NCBI RefSeq assembly: GCF_000002865.3
Contig: NW_001865048.1
Span: forward strand, 236,759-300,758
Direction of reading: 5' to 3'
DNA: 64,000 bases
DNA from: Monosiga brevicollis MX1
Taxonomy: Eukaryota; Opisthokonta; Choanoflagellata; Craspedida; Salpingoecidae
Of the stretch, positions 21,286 through 32,613 are shown one piece after another. The notes beneath the pieces are model-generated. The model searched no databases and was not told the origin of the DNA. It saw only the letters and a list, made by a program, of their open reading frames with translations. A program made the position numbers and the translations under genes. Within the stretch, counting starts at the first letter, position 1; each line of letters starts with the position of its first letter.

Positions 21286-22544
21286 ATGAAGGCCCAAGCC
21301 AACAGCGTTTCGGGCGCTGTTCTACCCATCCTGGCCTACTGTGCCTGCTCCATGTCCATGATCTACACCAACAAGCTGGTTCTGTCCGTCTACGACTTTC
21401 ACTATGCGGCGTGCCTTCTGATCTTCCAATCAGTGGTGGCTGTGCTCTGCCTGTGGGGCCTCAGTGCCATGAAGTACATTGACCTCGAGCCCTTTAGCAT
21501 GGAGACTGCCAAAAAATGGAGCCCCGTGACCATCTTCTTTGGACTCATGCTCTACACCGGCAGCAAGACTATCACCCTTCTCAGCATCCCCGTCCTCACC
21601 GTCTTCAAGAACATGACAAACCTGGTCATTGCCTTTGGCGATTGGTATTTTTTCGGACAAACCGTGACCCCCGGTATCATCGGCAGCTTTGTGATGATGA
21701 CAGTTGGCTCCGTCCTCGTCAGCCTTTACGACCTTGAGTTTAACCTTGCTGGCTACGTCTGGATGTCTTTCAACTGCCTTTCTCAGGTCGGTTCCCAGCG
21801 TGTCTGACCCTGCCTCTTCATCGGATTAGAGTGAATTCTACCGACTATTCTTGGCTCGTTACCGCGTCTCCCTTTGCTGCGAGGCACATTTGCCTTCCCT
21901 CTTCCCGACTCTCACCCTCTCCCTCCCATTTTGTCATAATAATAGGCAGCCTACGTGCTGTATATGCGCCGAGCCAAGCAAACGACCAAACTCTCCGAAT
22001 GGGGCATGAGCTTTTACAACAACCTTCTCTGTGCTGGACTCATGGTTCTTTCGGCCGTCGGGTCGGGCGAGATTTTTGAGGCTGTCAACTACCCGAGCCT
22101 CAGCGACACGGGCTTTCTCTCAGCCATGATCTTTAGCGGTGTGATTGGTACCGGTCTCAGCCTCAGTGTCTTTTGGTGTGTTAATGCTACTTCGCCGACC
22201 ACCTACAGCATGGTCGGTGCCTTGAACAAAATCCCCATCACCTTCATCAGCATTGTCTTTTTTAATACGGAGATGGACTCCAAGCTTGCCTTCAGCGTTT
22301 GCGTTGGCCTACTTGCCGGTGCGTGAATCCTCCCTCAATCGTCTCTCCACCCATTGCCATTGTTTCGAAGATGAATGCCTGCCAACATTGTTTCTTGAAT
22401 TTCACTTCGTCCGCCTGTTTGCATCGAATGATATCAGGTCTGGTGTATACGTATGCGAAGCTTCAGCTGCGCAAGTCGCCTCAACCTGTCAACGAAAAAT
22501 CAGCCGAGAACGAACGCCTGCCCCCTTTCAAGGCGGGTCGGTAA
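21286..22544 (+). CDS. GDP-mannose transporter (VRG4/SLC35 type)
   Basis: Golgi antiporter that would import GDP-mannose in exchange for GMP. Three exons, 21286-21786, 21946-22318 and 22438-22544, give 326 aa with about ten hydrophobic segments. Diagnostic motifs are FKNMTNL (counterpart of the FYNN motif) and GALNKIP, the GALNK nucleotide-sugar-binding motif of VRG4/GONST proteins. The N-terminal segment with IYTNKLVLS and the short basic cytosolic tail (KLQLRKS) also fit. The start has a strong context (CCACCATGA). No truncation is seen. Function is by family; substrate is inferred from GALNK. Confidence 0.88.
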
Positions 22545-22965
22545 ATTCAGCGTATTGGAACATTTTCAGTCCTCATTTTTCAATCCTCAAGAGCAGCATC
22601 TTGGTGACTCTTTTCGGTGTCTTGCCGATCTCTCTCCCTTGTGAGCTTGCGCATGGTCTGCGCGTGCCTCTATCAGAATCGCTGCACTCATGCAGCTCAC
22701 TAGGCGTGTGTCGTGGTTGTCATTGTGTTGCTATTGCTTTCCGCCGTTGCTATTTCTTTTCGCCAACCTTGTCAAGTTGTGAAGAGTGAATACGGCGGAT
22801 TGGGGTCGGGCACAAAGTCGAATTGAAAATGTCGGACCCTCACATTGCTTGCAGTCCCAAATCATGCCTTCGGGGGGGGTTTAAAAAAAACAGCGAAATT
22901 CAAATTCAAACTCCTGTTTAGAGGTTTATGCAATTGACGTGCAAGGAGGTGCTGCAGAGTGCGCA
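22545..22965. other. intergenic region between convergent genes
   Basis: 3' flanks of the transporter and the NACHT-WD40 gene. It has a G-run next to an A-run at about 22871-22890. No gene recognised. Confidence 0.55.
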
Positions 22966-25900
22966 TCACGGGACCGAGAGCGCACTCAGCGGTTCCTGAC
23001 TATCCAACAGAGCCACGTGCCCCACCACATCCCCGACGGCCAGGCGCAGGCAGTTGTCGGCCGAGCACGTGATTGCAATGGATGACAGCGCATTGGCGCC
23101 GGCCTTGCACTGGGTCAGCGATTCGCCCGTTTGGCCCCTAATCAACTGTCAACGTGCGTCAACCCAATAGTAAGGGAGACAAAGCCACGTAGCCCATGCA
23201 ATGCAGGGCCAGTTTTTCCAAAATCCAAATTGCCTTACCACAATAGATCCACTCTTGCACGCGACAGCAAGCACGCTAGAGCTTGGTGTCACCGCAAGAT
23301 CGACAACGACATCATTGGCTGAAAAGATCCACAAGGTTTGCCAAAGATCATGGGAGCCTATGTTGTCGAACGCCCACATGCAGATGAGTCCCCATGCCTG
23401 AAATGCCACAAGGAGAAACATGATCACCCCATTTGGATTTTATTGACAAGCATTCAACATACGCGCCAAGGGTTTACTATTGACAAGCCGACTCAAAGCC
23501 ATGATCGAGCGGGCCGAAGAGCGAAAACGTCCGTGCCGGGTTGGACCAGGAGCTGCCCGCTCAGAAATGGCAACATTTTCAGCTGGCACGACGTGTTCCG
23601 GCTGTGCCTCCGAATTGACCGCATTGTCCGATTCTTGTGTGTCCACTTCCGTTCCTCTGTCGGGCGCTGGCCTGGTAAACATGGGATCTTGCAGTGCATA
23701 CACGTTGCCAGATTGCGTCGCCACAAACAGCAGGGACTCGCTCCACAACCATACCACTGCCGTCACCGCTGACTTTGCCTGGAAGATGACATTGGCTTTG
23801 CCATCGCCACAGACTGATGCGAGGTACACCACGCCTTGTTCTGAGGCAAACACGACCTGGTCAGGTCCATCTGCGTTTGGCATGGCCACAACGGCACGCA
23901 GGGGCTCTTTGGCCCGAAAGGTCCACACACACGTCACATCATTCTGTCGATCCAAGCGCCATAGACGACCAGTTCCATCTTGACTGCACGAGGCAACGTG
24001 CGAATCGTCCACGAAACAACAGCCCGTCACGGGACCAGAATGGCCTCGCAGCGAGGCCCGTGCCTGGCCTTGTGTCAAATCAAAAACAGAAAGCGTGGTG
24101 TCTTGCGAGCCCACCACGGCGCACGCACCCCAAGAGCAAACGTCACTCTGCATAGCGTCACAGCAAAGTATCCAGTTGGAATGACCACGATAGGCCAGCT
24201 CGTTCTGCAGAGAGATTCCCCACACGCTCGCTGCGGCATCCGCTGAGGCTGTCAAAAAGCTCTGGCTGGTAACCCATGCACACCCAAGAACGGCAGCCCG
24301 ATGCAAAGGAAGATATTGCGAGTCTGCTGCCTCATTTAGACCTTCCGTTCCATGGGACAGGTCGAAAAGCCGCATGGTCTTGTCGCAGCTACTGGAGACC
24401 AACGTGTCCCTACATCGCGAGCGCAGCACGCGTGTGAGGAGACACTGGAGCGACAATAATTAACCCATGAACCCCAACGACACGCATAAGAGACTCACCC
24501 GAGGGCTGACAACTGACTGATGGCACCTGAGTGTCCAGCAATAGAGGTGACAAAGGTGCCATCGCGAACTCGCCACAAATGCAATTGGTTGTCATCGGCT
24601 CCGCCAATCACAAGTTGGCCATCGTCGGCGAAGCTGGTGCAGCGCACCTTGTTGCGTGGGCCAACGCAACTTCGAGATCGGGACAATCGCCAGGCGTCAT
24701 TGACGCAGAAAGCCTCATACAGGTCAACCTGTTTGCCCGTCGCCACTGCCACCTGAAGCAAGGCACGCGTGGCGCTTTCCTCGTTCACATCTGGCCGAGC
24801 AATACGTGCGGTTACGCCGAACACATCGGCGAGGCCATCCAGGACACCCACCTGCCGACCAGTACAGACATTCCACATGCGCACAGACACTGCATCACAG
24901 GAAAGTACGAGATGCAGATCGGGCACGGCTGCCAGATCGCGAAGGCTACCCTGGTGGCCCTCCAAACGATGAATGACCTGCCGGCCGGTTATATCGTACA
25001 CAATGACTTTGCGGTCGCCTGTGCCCACAACCACCACGTCGACATCATCCGTGTGGTCTTCCACCGACGACTCGGAGGTCAAGGAGGGCCGGACGCTGGC
25101 GGCCACACCAGCACCATCGCTGCTGGGCTCTGTACGTTGTCGGCGCAGGGCGGCGCGACGATGCGGTAGCGCTGCAGCGGGTACGCGCAGTGTCACACAA
25201 CGTACGAGCTCGCCGCTCTTGCTGCTGCCAGACCACTCGAGCAAGAGTTCATCGTGTCCCGTTGCCAAGTCGTGCAGAATCAACTTTCGATCTTTGCCCC
25301 CTGACACAGCATAGGTAGGCTCCGAAAAAGAGGGTTCGAAGGCACAAGCCGACACCTTGCCCTCGTGCGCATCAAAACGCCTCACGAGCCGATGCCGCTC
25401 GACGTCCCAAAAACAAACTGCCCCCTCACGTCCGACGCTGAGCCCAAAGCGACCACAAAGAGAAACAGCACAGCCGTGTACAATGCCGGTGTGCTCAGAA
25501 AAAATGCCACGACACACGTCACGCGTGTTGGGCTTGTTTTGCCACTCCAGAAGCAAAGGCAGGAGCTGAAAATCGCGCTCAGTGTCAGAGTGTAGGGGAC
25601 GCTGCCTGCTCGCTGACAGAGCACGACGGTGCCAAAAGCCGTTGTTGGGCTGGTTCAATAGGGCTTGCCATAGGTTATGCTGCTTACGTACAAAATCGTA
25701 GCGGAACGTCTGCACAACCCGGTGCAAGGCGCGAATGCCATCGTGGCTCGACATGGAACGCAAAAGCTCAAGGTCTTCGAGCAGCTCAAAGCTGAGACCT
25801 GCGATAGACTTGGCATGCAGAAAAGGAATACTGGTCAAAAGCGCAATGGCCGAATCGACCGCCTGGCCACGACAAAGGTGAAATGGAAGCTCCGAGAGCG

Positions 25901-28900
25901 CTCGCAGATCAAGCGCGCCTGACCCCACCACCGTAGTATTGGAGGCCTGCGTGGTCGCACTGGGCACGGATGCCAGGCGTTCCGCGGTAGTTTCAGGCGG
26001 AGATGACGGGAACCAGGTTGTACGAACTTCTCGCAACATCGGGTGCGCCTCGATCTCATCGAGTGTTCGATGGTGTGTTGGAAAGGTATCGAGGGTGTCG
26101 CGTCGGCATCGGCCTTTGAAGGAAAGAAAGAGGGCGGCCAGGGCAAGGTGATAGCCAGGTGTATCCTGCAGGTAATGTGTTTTGACGGCCTGGCGGATAG
26201 CGTCGTGATGGAGGTTATATGCGCCATCGCGCACAGTCAAAAACATCTTGATTGCAAAGTACAACTGGGACCACTTGAGGGACATGTGCTGCAAACACAA
26301 GAGCGCGGTGGGAGGCCCGGTACGGCAGTTAGTCAGCATTAATGCCTTGCCGTGAAAACGAGAAATGATGACGCACCGGAGAATCGAGACCGAGAATCGG
26401 GCGCAGCTCATCGTCAATGGTCAAGCCGTGGCGAGAGCAAGCTAGAAAACAAAATACATTGGCGACGACGTTACGCCCATTGGCCTGAGGCACGTGAATG
26501 AAGAGGTTTTCAAGGCGTTTGAGAATGACAGCAATGAGCTCTTGCAGGCTGGTGCAGGCAGCCAGCTCTTGGATTTTGCCAGGCAGCAGGCTGTGTCGAC
26601 CAAATTGCACGAGTTCTTGCAAAGCAAATTCGAGGAAAAGTGCATTTGTGGTGTGGGGATTCTCGAGCAGTTGGTCGCGCAGGTGGTCGGGCAGCGTCTT
26701 GGAGGCTGCCGAGATGTGCGCCTCCGCAATGGCGCGTTGCTCGTCCGGCGCCAGTGGGCTCAACGGCAGAATGACCGCATGCATTTGGCGCAAGCGGCTG
26801 AGCTGGTGTTCGTCCGACGTGGAGACGATGACGGTCAAGCCAGAAACGCGTTGCACCAGCGCGGAGACCCACTCCATAGTAAAGGTGCGACGACCCGGGA
26901 GCCAGGTGTAAGTGGTATCGTTCAGGCGATTGACCCCGTCAAGGACCAAGAAGATGTGCTGGGTCACGGGCGTCGACGTCGAGCTAGCCTGGTGAGCTCG
27001 CTTGCTGGGAGGTGGATTGCCTGTTGGTGCTGGGGTCAGGGCGCTGGCTGCAGCGACAAACGCTTCAAAGACGGCATGAAGATCATGGCTCTCAGGTACT
27101 CTGCAAGCGCGCAAATGCGCAACCGTGAAATTGTAAGAAGGGGTGAGATTGGCAAAGTCTGGGTGCGGTCAGAAGCGAGACACCCCTGCACAGATGGTGT
27201 GGCGGCAAGCGCACGTACTCGATGTTGAGCTGCAGGGCAATGTTGCTCAGAATGCCGTGCAGAGAGGTGGAGGTGGCATCGCAACCGAGGTGATGGAAAG
27301 CAACCTACCCCCAACGGCCGTCGTGAGCGGCGTGAGATTAAAGCATTTGATTTCACGCGGCCAATGAACAACAATGGCATCTGCAGCGAGCAGCGAGAAG
27401 GCTCTTGGGGTGCAGGCGACAACGTGGGCCACCTGCCCAGACATACGGTGGTGTCGGCATGCGGGTAGGCGTGAATCCAGCGGGCGAGGACGGCAGATTT
27501 GCCCAGCCCAGCTTCACCAGCCACACAAATCAGCTTGCCATCATGGCTTGACGTGTCAGAGGGATAAGCATGCTTGTTGAGTTCGGCCAAAAAGTTTGTC
27601 CGACCAACAAACATGCGCTGTTTTGCCAAGCTGAAGGCGCGATGGTTCCTGAGGATGCGGGCCTCGTGCGTGACGGACATGACGGGCAGGATGGACTGAA
27701 GTAGCTTGCGCACAAAGGTATACATTTCCAGCACTACATCTTCCGGCTCTTCGTAATCGCGAAGGAGGAGACAACCTTTGCCCTCCCGTTGCGCGCTCAG
27801 GGCGGCATTGAAGCATTCTTGTCGTAACCCTAGTATGGGGGAAACGTACAGGAAAAGGTGTGCACCTTGATAGGTAAGCGTGGGGGCAAGGGAAAAGAAG
27901 GTACAGCGAGCGATACATCAACAAGTTGAGCCTTGGTGAGTGCATCCATCGGTTCTCACGTTGAAGTGCAGCAATTTGCCCCGGTGGCGGTGGGGTGTAC
28001 TTTCGAGCGAGCCCTCTGTCCGATTTAGCTAGCGCCTCTTGATAGATGCGCTCATCGTAGGCGGCGTCCCGAAATGCGACGAAGCTAGGTGTCTAAAATG
28101 AACAAGTTGCGTACCAAAATCAGGCATGTGCAGACATGGTTGGTCGGGCAGAGGCTGCCATTGGGGGACATGCGATGCATGCGACGAGCGATATTTGGCA
28201 ATCGCACCGCAGTTGGATTGTTTAGAAAGCCGTGGCGAAACTCAATCTCCGTGACAGCGCGATCCTGATAGTTCATGATCCAGGGATGTTCCGCCTTGGC
28301 CTGCTCAAAGTTATGAAGGACCCAGGCTGAATTCGGGTCGGCGGGGTCGTAGCAGGACCCGTAGCGGCGGCCGTAGAGCCCAACGAAAATGTCGCTCAGC
28401 GATAGTTCCTTGAGACAGATCAGCAGGGTTTCGTTCTCGTCAGCTTGCTCCTGAGTGATGCCCCAGCGGAGATCCACCACCTGTGTGCACACACGAAGCA
28501 AGACGTATTCAAAAACGGGCAAACGTGGGAGATGAGCCAGGCCCTGCGTACGAGGCTTGACATCGCCCTGGACGACCAGGAAGCGATGATGCACGAAAAA
28601 CTGGCAATTGCTGGCTGCGATTGGGGCTGTCTCCCCCCCCCACCGCAACCAGCCCGACAATTTCATTGATTTAGTATCGCACCTTCAGCAGAATGCCACG
28701 CGACTCGCAGGTGGCTTTGAGCATGGGTACATAGGACTCGACAAAGAGGGTCCGCTCGTGCTCCATGGTGACAAAGGGACTGGAGAGAAAGATGGTGATT
28801 TGGCCCTTCTCAATCACGGAACGGCGAAGAGCCTCAAGCTGTGGCCCATGAAGGTTGATTCGAACTCGATCATCCGAATGAGCATCGGCTGACAGGCCAT

Positions 28901-28955
28901 CCGGCCCCAGGCTGGGCTGCGCGTCCACCTGGTGCGCCATGGTGCTGCTCTCCAT
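22966..28955 (-). CDS. DUF4062-NACHT-WD40 protein (NWD1/TEP1-like)
   Basis: A giant multi-exon protein of roughly 1,600 aa. Exon 1 (28683-28955, phase 0) carries ITIFLSSPFVTMEHER, and exon 2 continues VVDLRWGITQEQADE and FVGLYGRRYG: the DUF4062 module found at the N-terminus of NPHP3, NWD1 and TEP1 relatives. A NACHT/STAND NTPase follows (about 26450-27730): Walker A GEAGLGKS, Walker B HIFLVLDGVNRL. From about 26420 to the stop at 22966 many WD40 repeats form probably two propellers (for example LRGHSGPVTGCCF, ASCSQDGTGRLW). STAND proteins use NTP-driven oligomerisation in signalling; WD repeats usually sense ligands. The role here is unknown. Internal borders of the 27-28.5 kb exons are only partly resolved. 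The start at 28955 opens the DUF4062 frame. Confidence 0.82.
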
Positions 28956-29286
28956 GCGCCGGCAACTCTCCAGTCATGCGATGATCATCGAGTACCAAGC
29001 CACAAGGCTGACCGCGTCCAACCCTGCCCCGCCACACCAATGTACTTGATGTATAATACACCTTCCACACCAGCAACAGGCAGTTGTGGGCGCCGCGCCA
29101 GTGGCCAGCTGCAGGGCAGCACCGGTCCGAGACCGTTTGCGCGCACCAGTTAAATAATCTGACATTCGACAAATGCACTTCCTGAACGATATATACGACT
29201 TGATGCAGAAGCACATGAAGATGTAGAGCAACTTGTTGATGAGAGTTGGTGAGTTGTTGAAGAGGCATTTTTGTCAGACCAAGAAA
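28956..29286. promoter_or_regulatory. divergent intergenic region, NACHT-WD40 / TMEM256
   Basis: Only about 330 bp separate two divergent starts, so promoters probably overlap. No TATA-like box or microsatellite stands out. Confidence 0.5.
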
Positions 29287-30160
29287 ATGCTGACAATCGC
29301 CTCCAGCAGCACGCAGCTCGTCGCGCTCGGCGCCTTTGGGTCAGTGGGCGCGCCACCACCGTTCGCCGTTCTGGCTGGCGGCTCTTGTGAGGTGGACGCC
29401 GGGACAGGCTGGGTGGCATGCTGCAAAGGCTGAGCGCCTCAGTTGATGAGGATGGGGTTGAGGTTTGGGGATGTGTGTATATCGGGACGAAAAAGGGTCG
29501 TAGCACGGCGCGTGGTGGCAATGACTGTGGCGTCTCACGCTCCTGGCGTCATGTACATGTATGATATTATAGCACGGCGCTGGCCGTGGCCTTTGGCGCC
29601 TTTGGTGCCCATGGTCTTCGCAATCACATTCGGGAGGAGAAGCGCCTCAAGGTTGGTTGACAGGCGAAGGCACCTGGTTGCTGTCCTTGACCGCTCATGA
29701 CGCCGCGATCGCCCCCGTGCACTTGCGCTGCAGGCGTGGGAAACCGCAGCGCATTACCACCTTTTGCATGGCGTCGGAGTGATTGCGTGTGGTATTCTGC
29801 AGCGCCAGTCTGCCCTGCGTGCTGGTACGCTTGTATGACGCCTTTCTATCTGCTCACCTGATTGGAGCCATGCATCTCAAGACCAGCAATTCTCGACATC
29901 GTTGTAGGCGAGCTTTTGACCATTGGCACAACGCTATTTTCCGGCTCCATCTACGCACTCGTGCTCTTGGACATGCCCAAGCTCGGTAAGGCAGCTGGTC
30001 CCTTCACCCCAACGCAACTACCCAGGCTCATTCACGTGGCTGGTATCCATGGGTAATTTTACCGGGGTGCATGATAGGCATTATCACACCCATTGGTGGT
30101 TTGACGCTGATTGCCGGCTGGCTCTACTTGGGCTTTGCCATGATGAACAACTGGCCCTGA
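29287..30160 (+). CDS. TMEM256/DUF423 family small membrane protein
   Basis: Five small exons (29287-29339, 29573-29651, 29734-29824, 29908-29985, 30078-30160) give 127 aa in perfect phase. Family marks: GAFGAHGLRNHI, then WETAAHYHLLHGV, then two hydrophobic segments (LFSGSIYALVLLDM; PIGGLTLIAGWLYLG). The length and about four transmembrane helices match TMEM256 (animals) and bacterial DUF423. Molecular function of the family is not established. It is short enough that automated gene prediction could easily miss it. Confidence 0.87.
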
Positions 30161-30466
30161 GAACGGGGAAAGCCGACTTTCAATTTTGACTCTTTTGAAT
30201 TTATCCTTTTGGACTGCATGACGTGATCAGCTGAGCGCTGCTGTGACTTTCGGTTTCAACACGAGTGCAAAAGACATGTGTCAGGAAAGTCTCCGGGCAA
30301 GCGTCATTAATGTGTGCGGGATGGTGAACCAAACAGAGGGACAAGGCCACATCAAGAGCCATGGTACCCACCCCCACGACTGCGCGCATGCCGACATGCC
30401 GTGCTGCACCAAACCATAAGGCACGCCAACAGGGTGCTATTGTTGTGATATACAAGTCGCAACGCT
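30161..30466. other. short intergenic region between convergent genes
   Basis: About 300 bp holding the 3' flanks of TMEM256 and the RPC7-like gene. Nothing else seen. Confidence 0.55.
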
Positions 30467-31609
30467 TCAAAAAGTTTCTTCAGTATCCTCCTCCTGACGC
30501 TCGTAAGTGTCATCCTCATTCTCATAGTAGGATTGCAGATAGTCCCCACCCTGAAGAAAGAAGAAAGACGAACAAGCGGGAAGCGTGGCATGAGGTTGCG
30601 CCTGCTGCGGCGTACTGGTTGCTCGTGGAACCCCGGCATGCAGCATGAACGCGGCCGCACCTCTTCGTTGTCTTCTTCGTCATCATCCAGCTCAAAGTCC
30701 GAGCCCAGCTCGTCCTCCTCGTCGCTTTCGGCCTCGTCCTCCTCGCCCGTGGCACCCTCAGTCAAGGCTCGCAATTTCTAGAAGGGTAACCCAAGCACAA
30801 ACCGTATGGAACGTAAGGAAGACCCGCACACGGCAAAGGCATTCAAGCACATCGATAGCTTCGCGCCGTACCGCCAGTTTGGAGGCAGTTGCCCCGTCAC
30901 CCGTCGCTGTCCGAGACCCTGCTGCCCGCCGTTTCTTGGGCGGCATCAAGTCTGTGGGGATGCCCCAGCCTGATTATGCGCAACATAGTGCGAGGGTGGA
31001 GGAGGCGGGGGAGCGACAATCGATTGAACAGGGGTGAGACAAGGCAGAACTACCCTCAAGTCTGATTGCAAGTGAGACCTGGAACCCTCACCTTGATCCC
31101 AGATCTCCATCGAGGCTGCGAGTTGTTTGCGCTGCATACTCTGGCGCGACGCATCTGCGTAACGTTCCACGGTGCCTATGTCCAGATCGATTTCCCCGGG
31201 GGAAAGATGAGCGTCAATACGTCTAGACTGATGAGAGTTGCCGAATGTTTTTTCTGGGGACTGCTGGCCGGAGTTGTTCTGACGCACCATGGATGCGAGT
31301 CACCTTGGCCACGTGATAGGGCAGGACCTGAAAGGCCCCTTGATACCGTTGATGCCGTTCCATCAACGACATCAACTCTGCATCCTCTGGAATAGCAGCC
31401 GGCTTCTCATCAAGCGGCTGCAATCGCACAAAGCCACGGTTAACCAATGGACTCCTCAAAACCAGTTGACCATCAGCGCCATTGACAGAGCAGAGCGACC
31501 AGCGGAACGAGTGCTGCCTCGGGCATACCGGATAGGTGGGCAGTTCCTTCATCTCAAGCACGACGGGCGGACCGCCCGCCGCGCCGGGCGTGCTACGACG
31601 ATGCGTCAT
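30467..31609 (-). CDS. probable RNA polymerase III subunit RPC7/C31-like
   Basis: RPC7 (C31) belongs to the Pol III-specific RPC3-RPC6-RPC7 trimer needed for initiation. The N-terminal exon carries EKPAAIPEDAELMSLMERH ... GAFQVLPYHV, resembling the RPC7 order KPVP...EYMLALKQELRETMKRMPYFI. A following exon has LSPGEIDLDIGTVERY, like TPEERQDIERY. The C-terminus is strongly acidic (EEDEAESDEEDELGSDF) and ends GDYLQSYYENEDDTYE, like the family's acidic NDYI-SYFD tail. The start at 31609 is the first ATG; a short upstream exon is possible. Intron borders are only partly resolved. The gene is small, acidic and divergent, so confidence is moderate. Confidence 0.55.
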
Positions 31610-32613
<1,004 letters not shown>

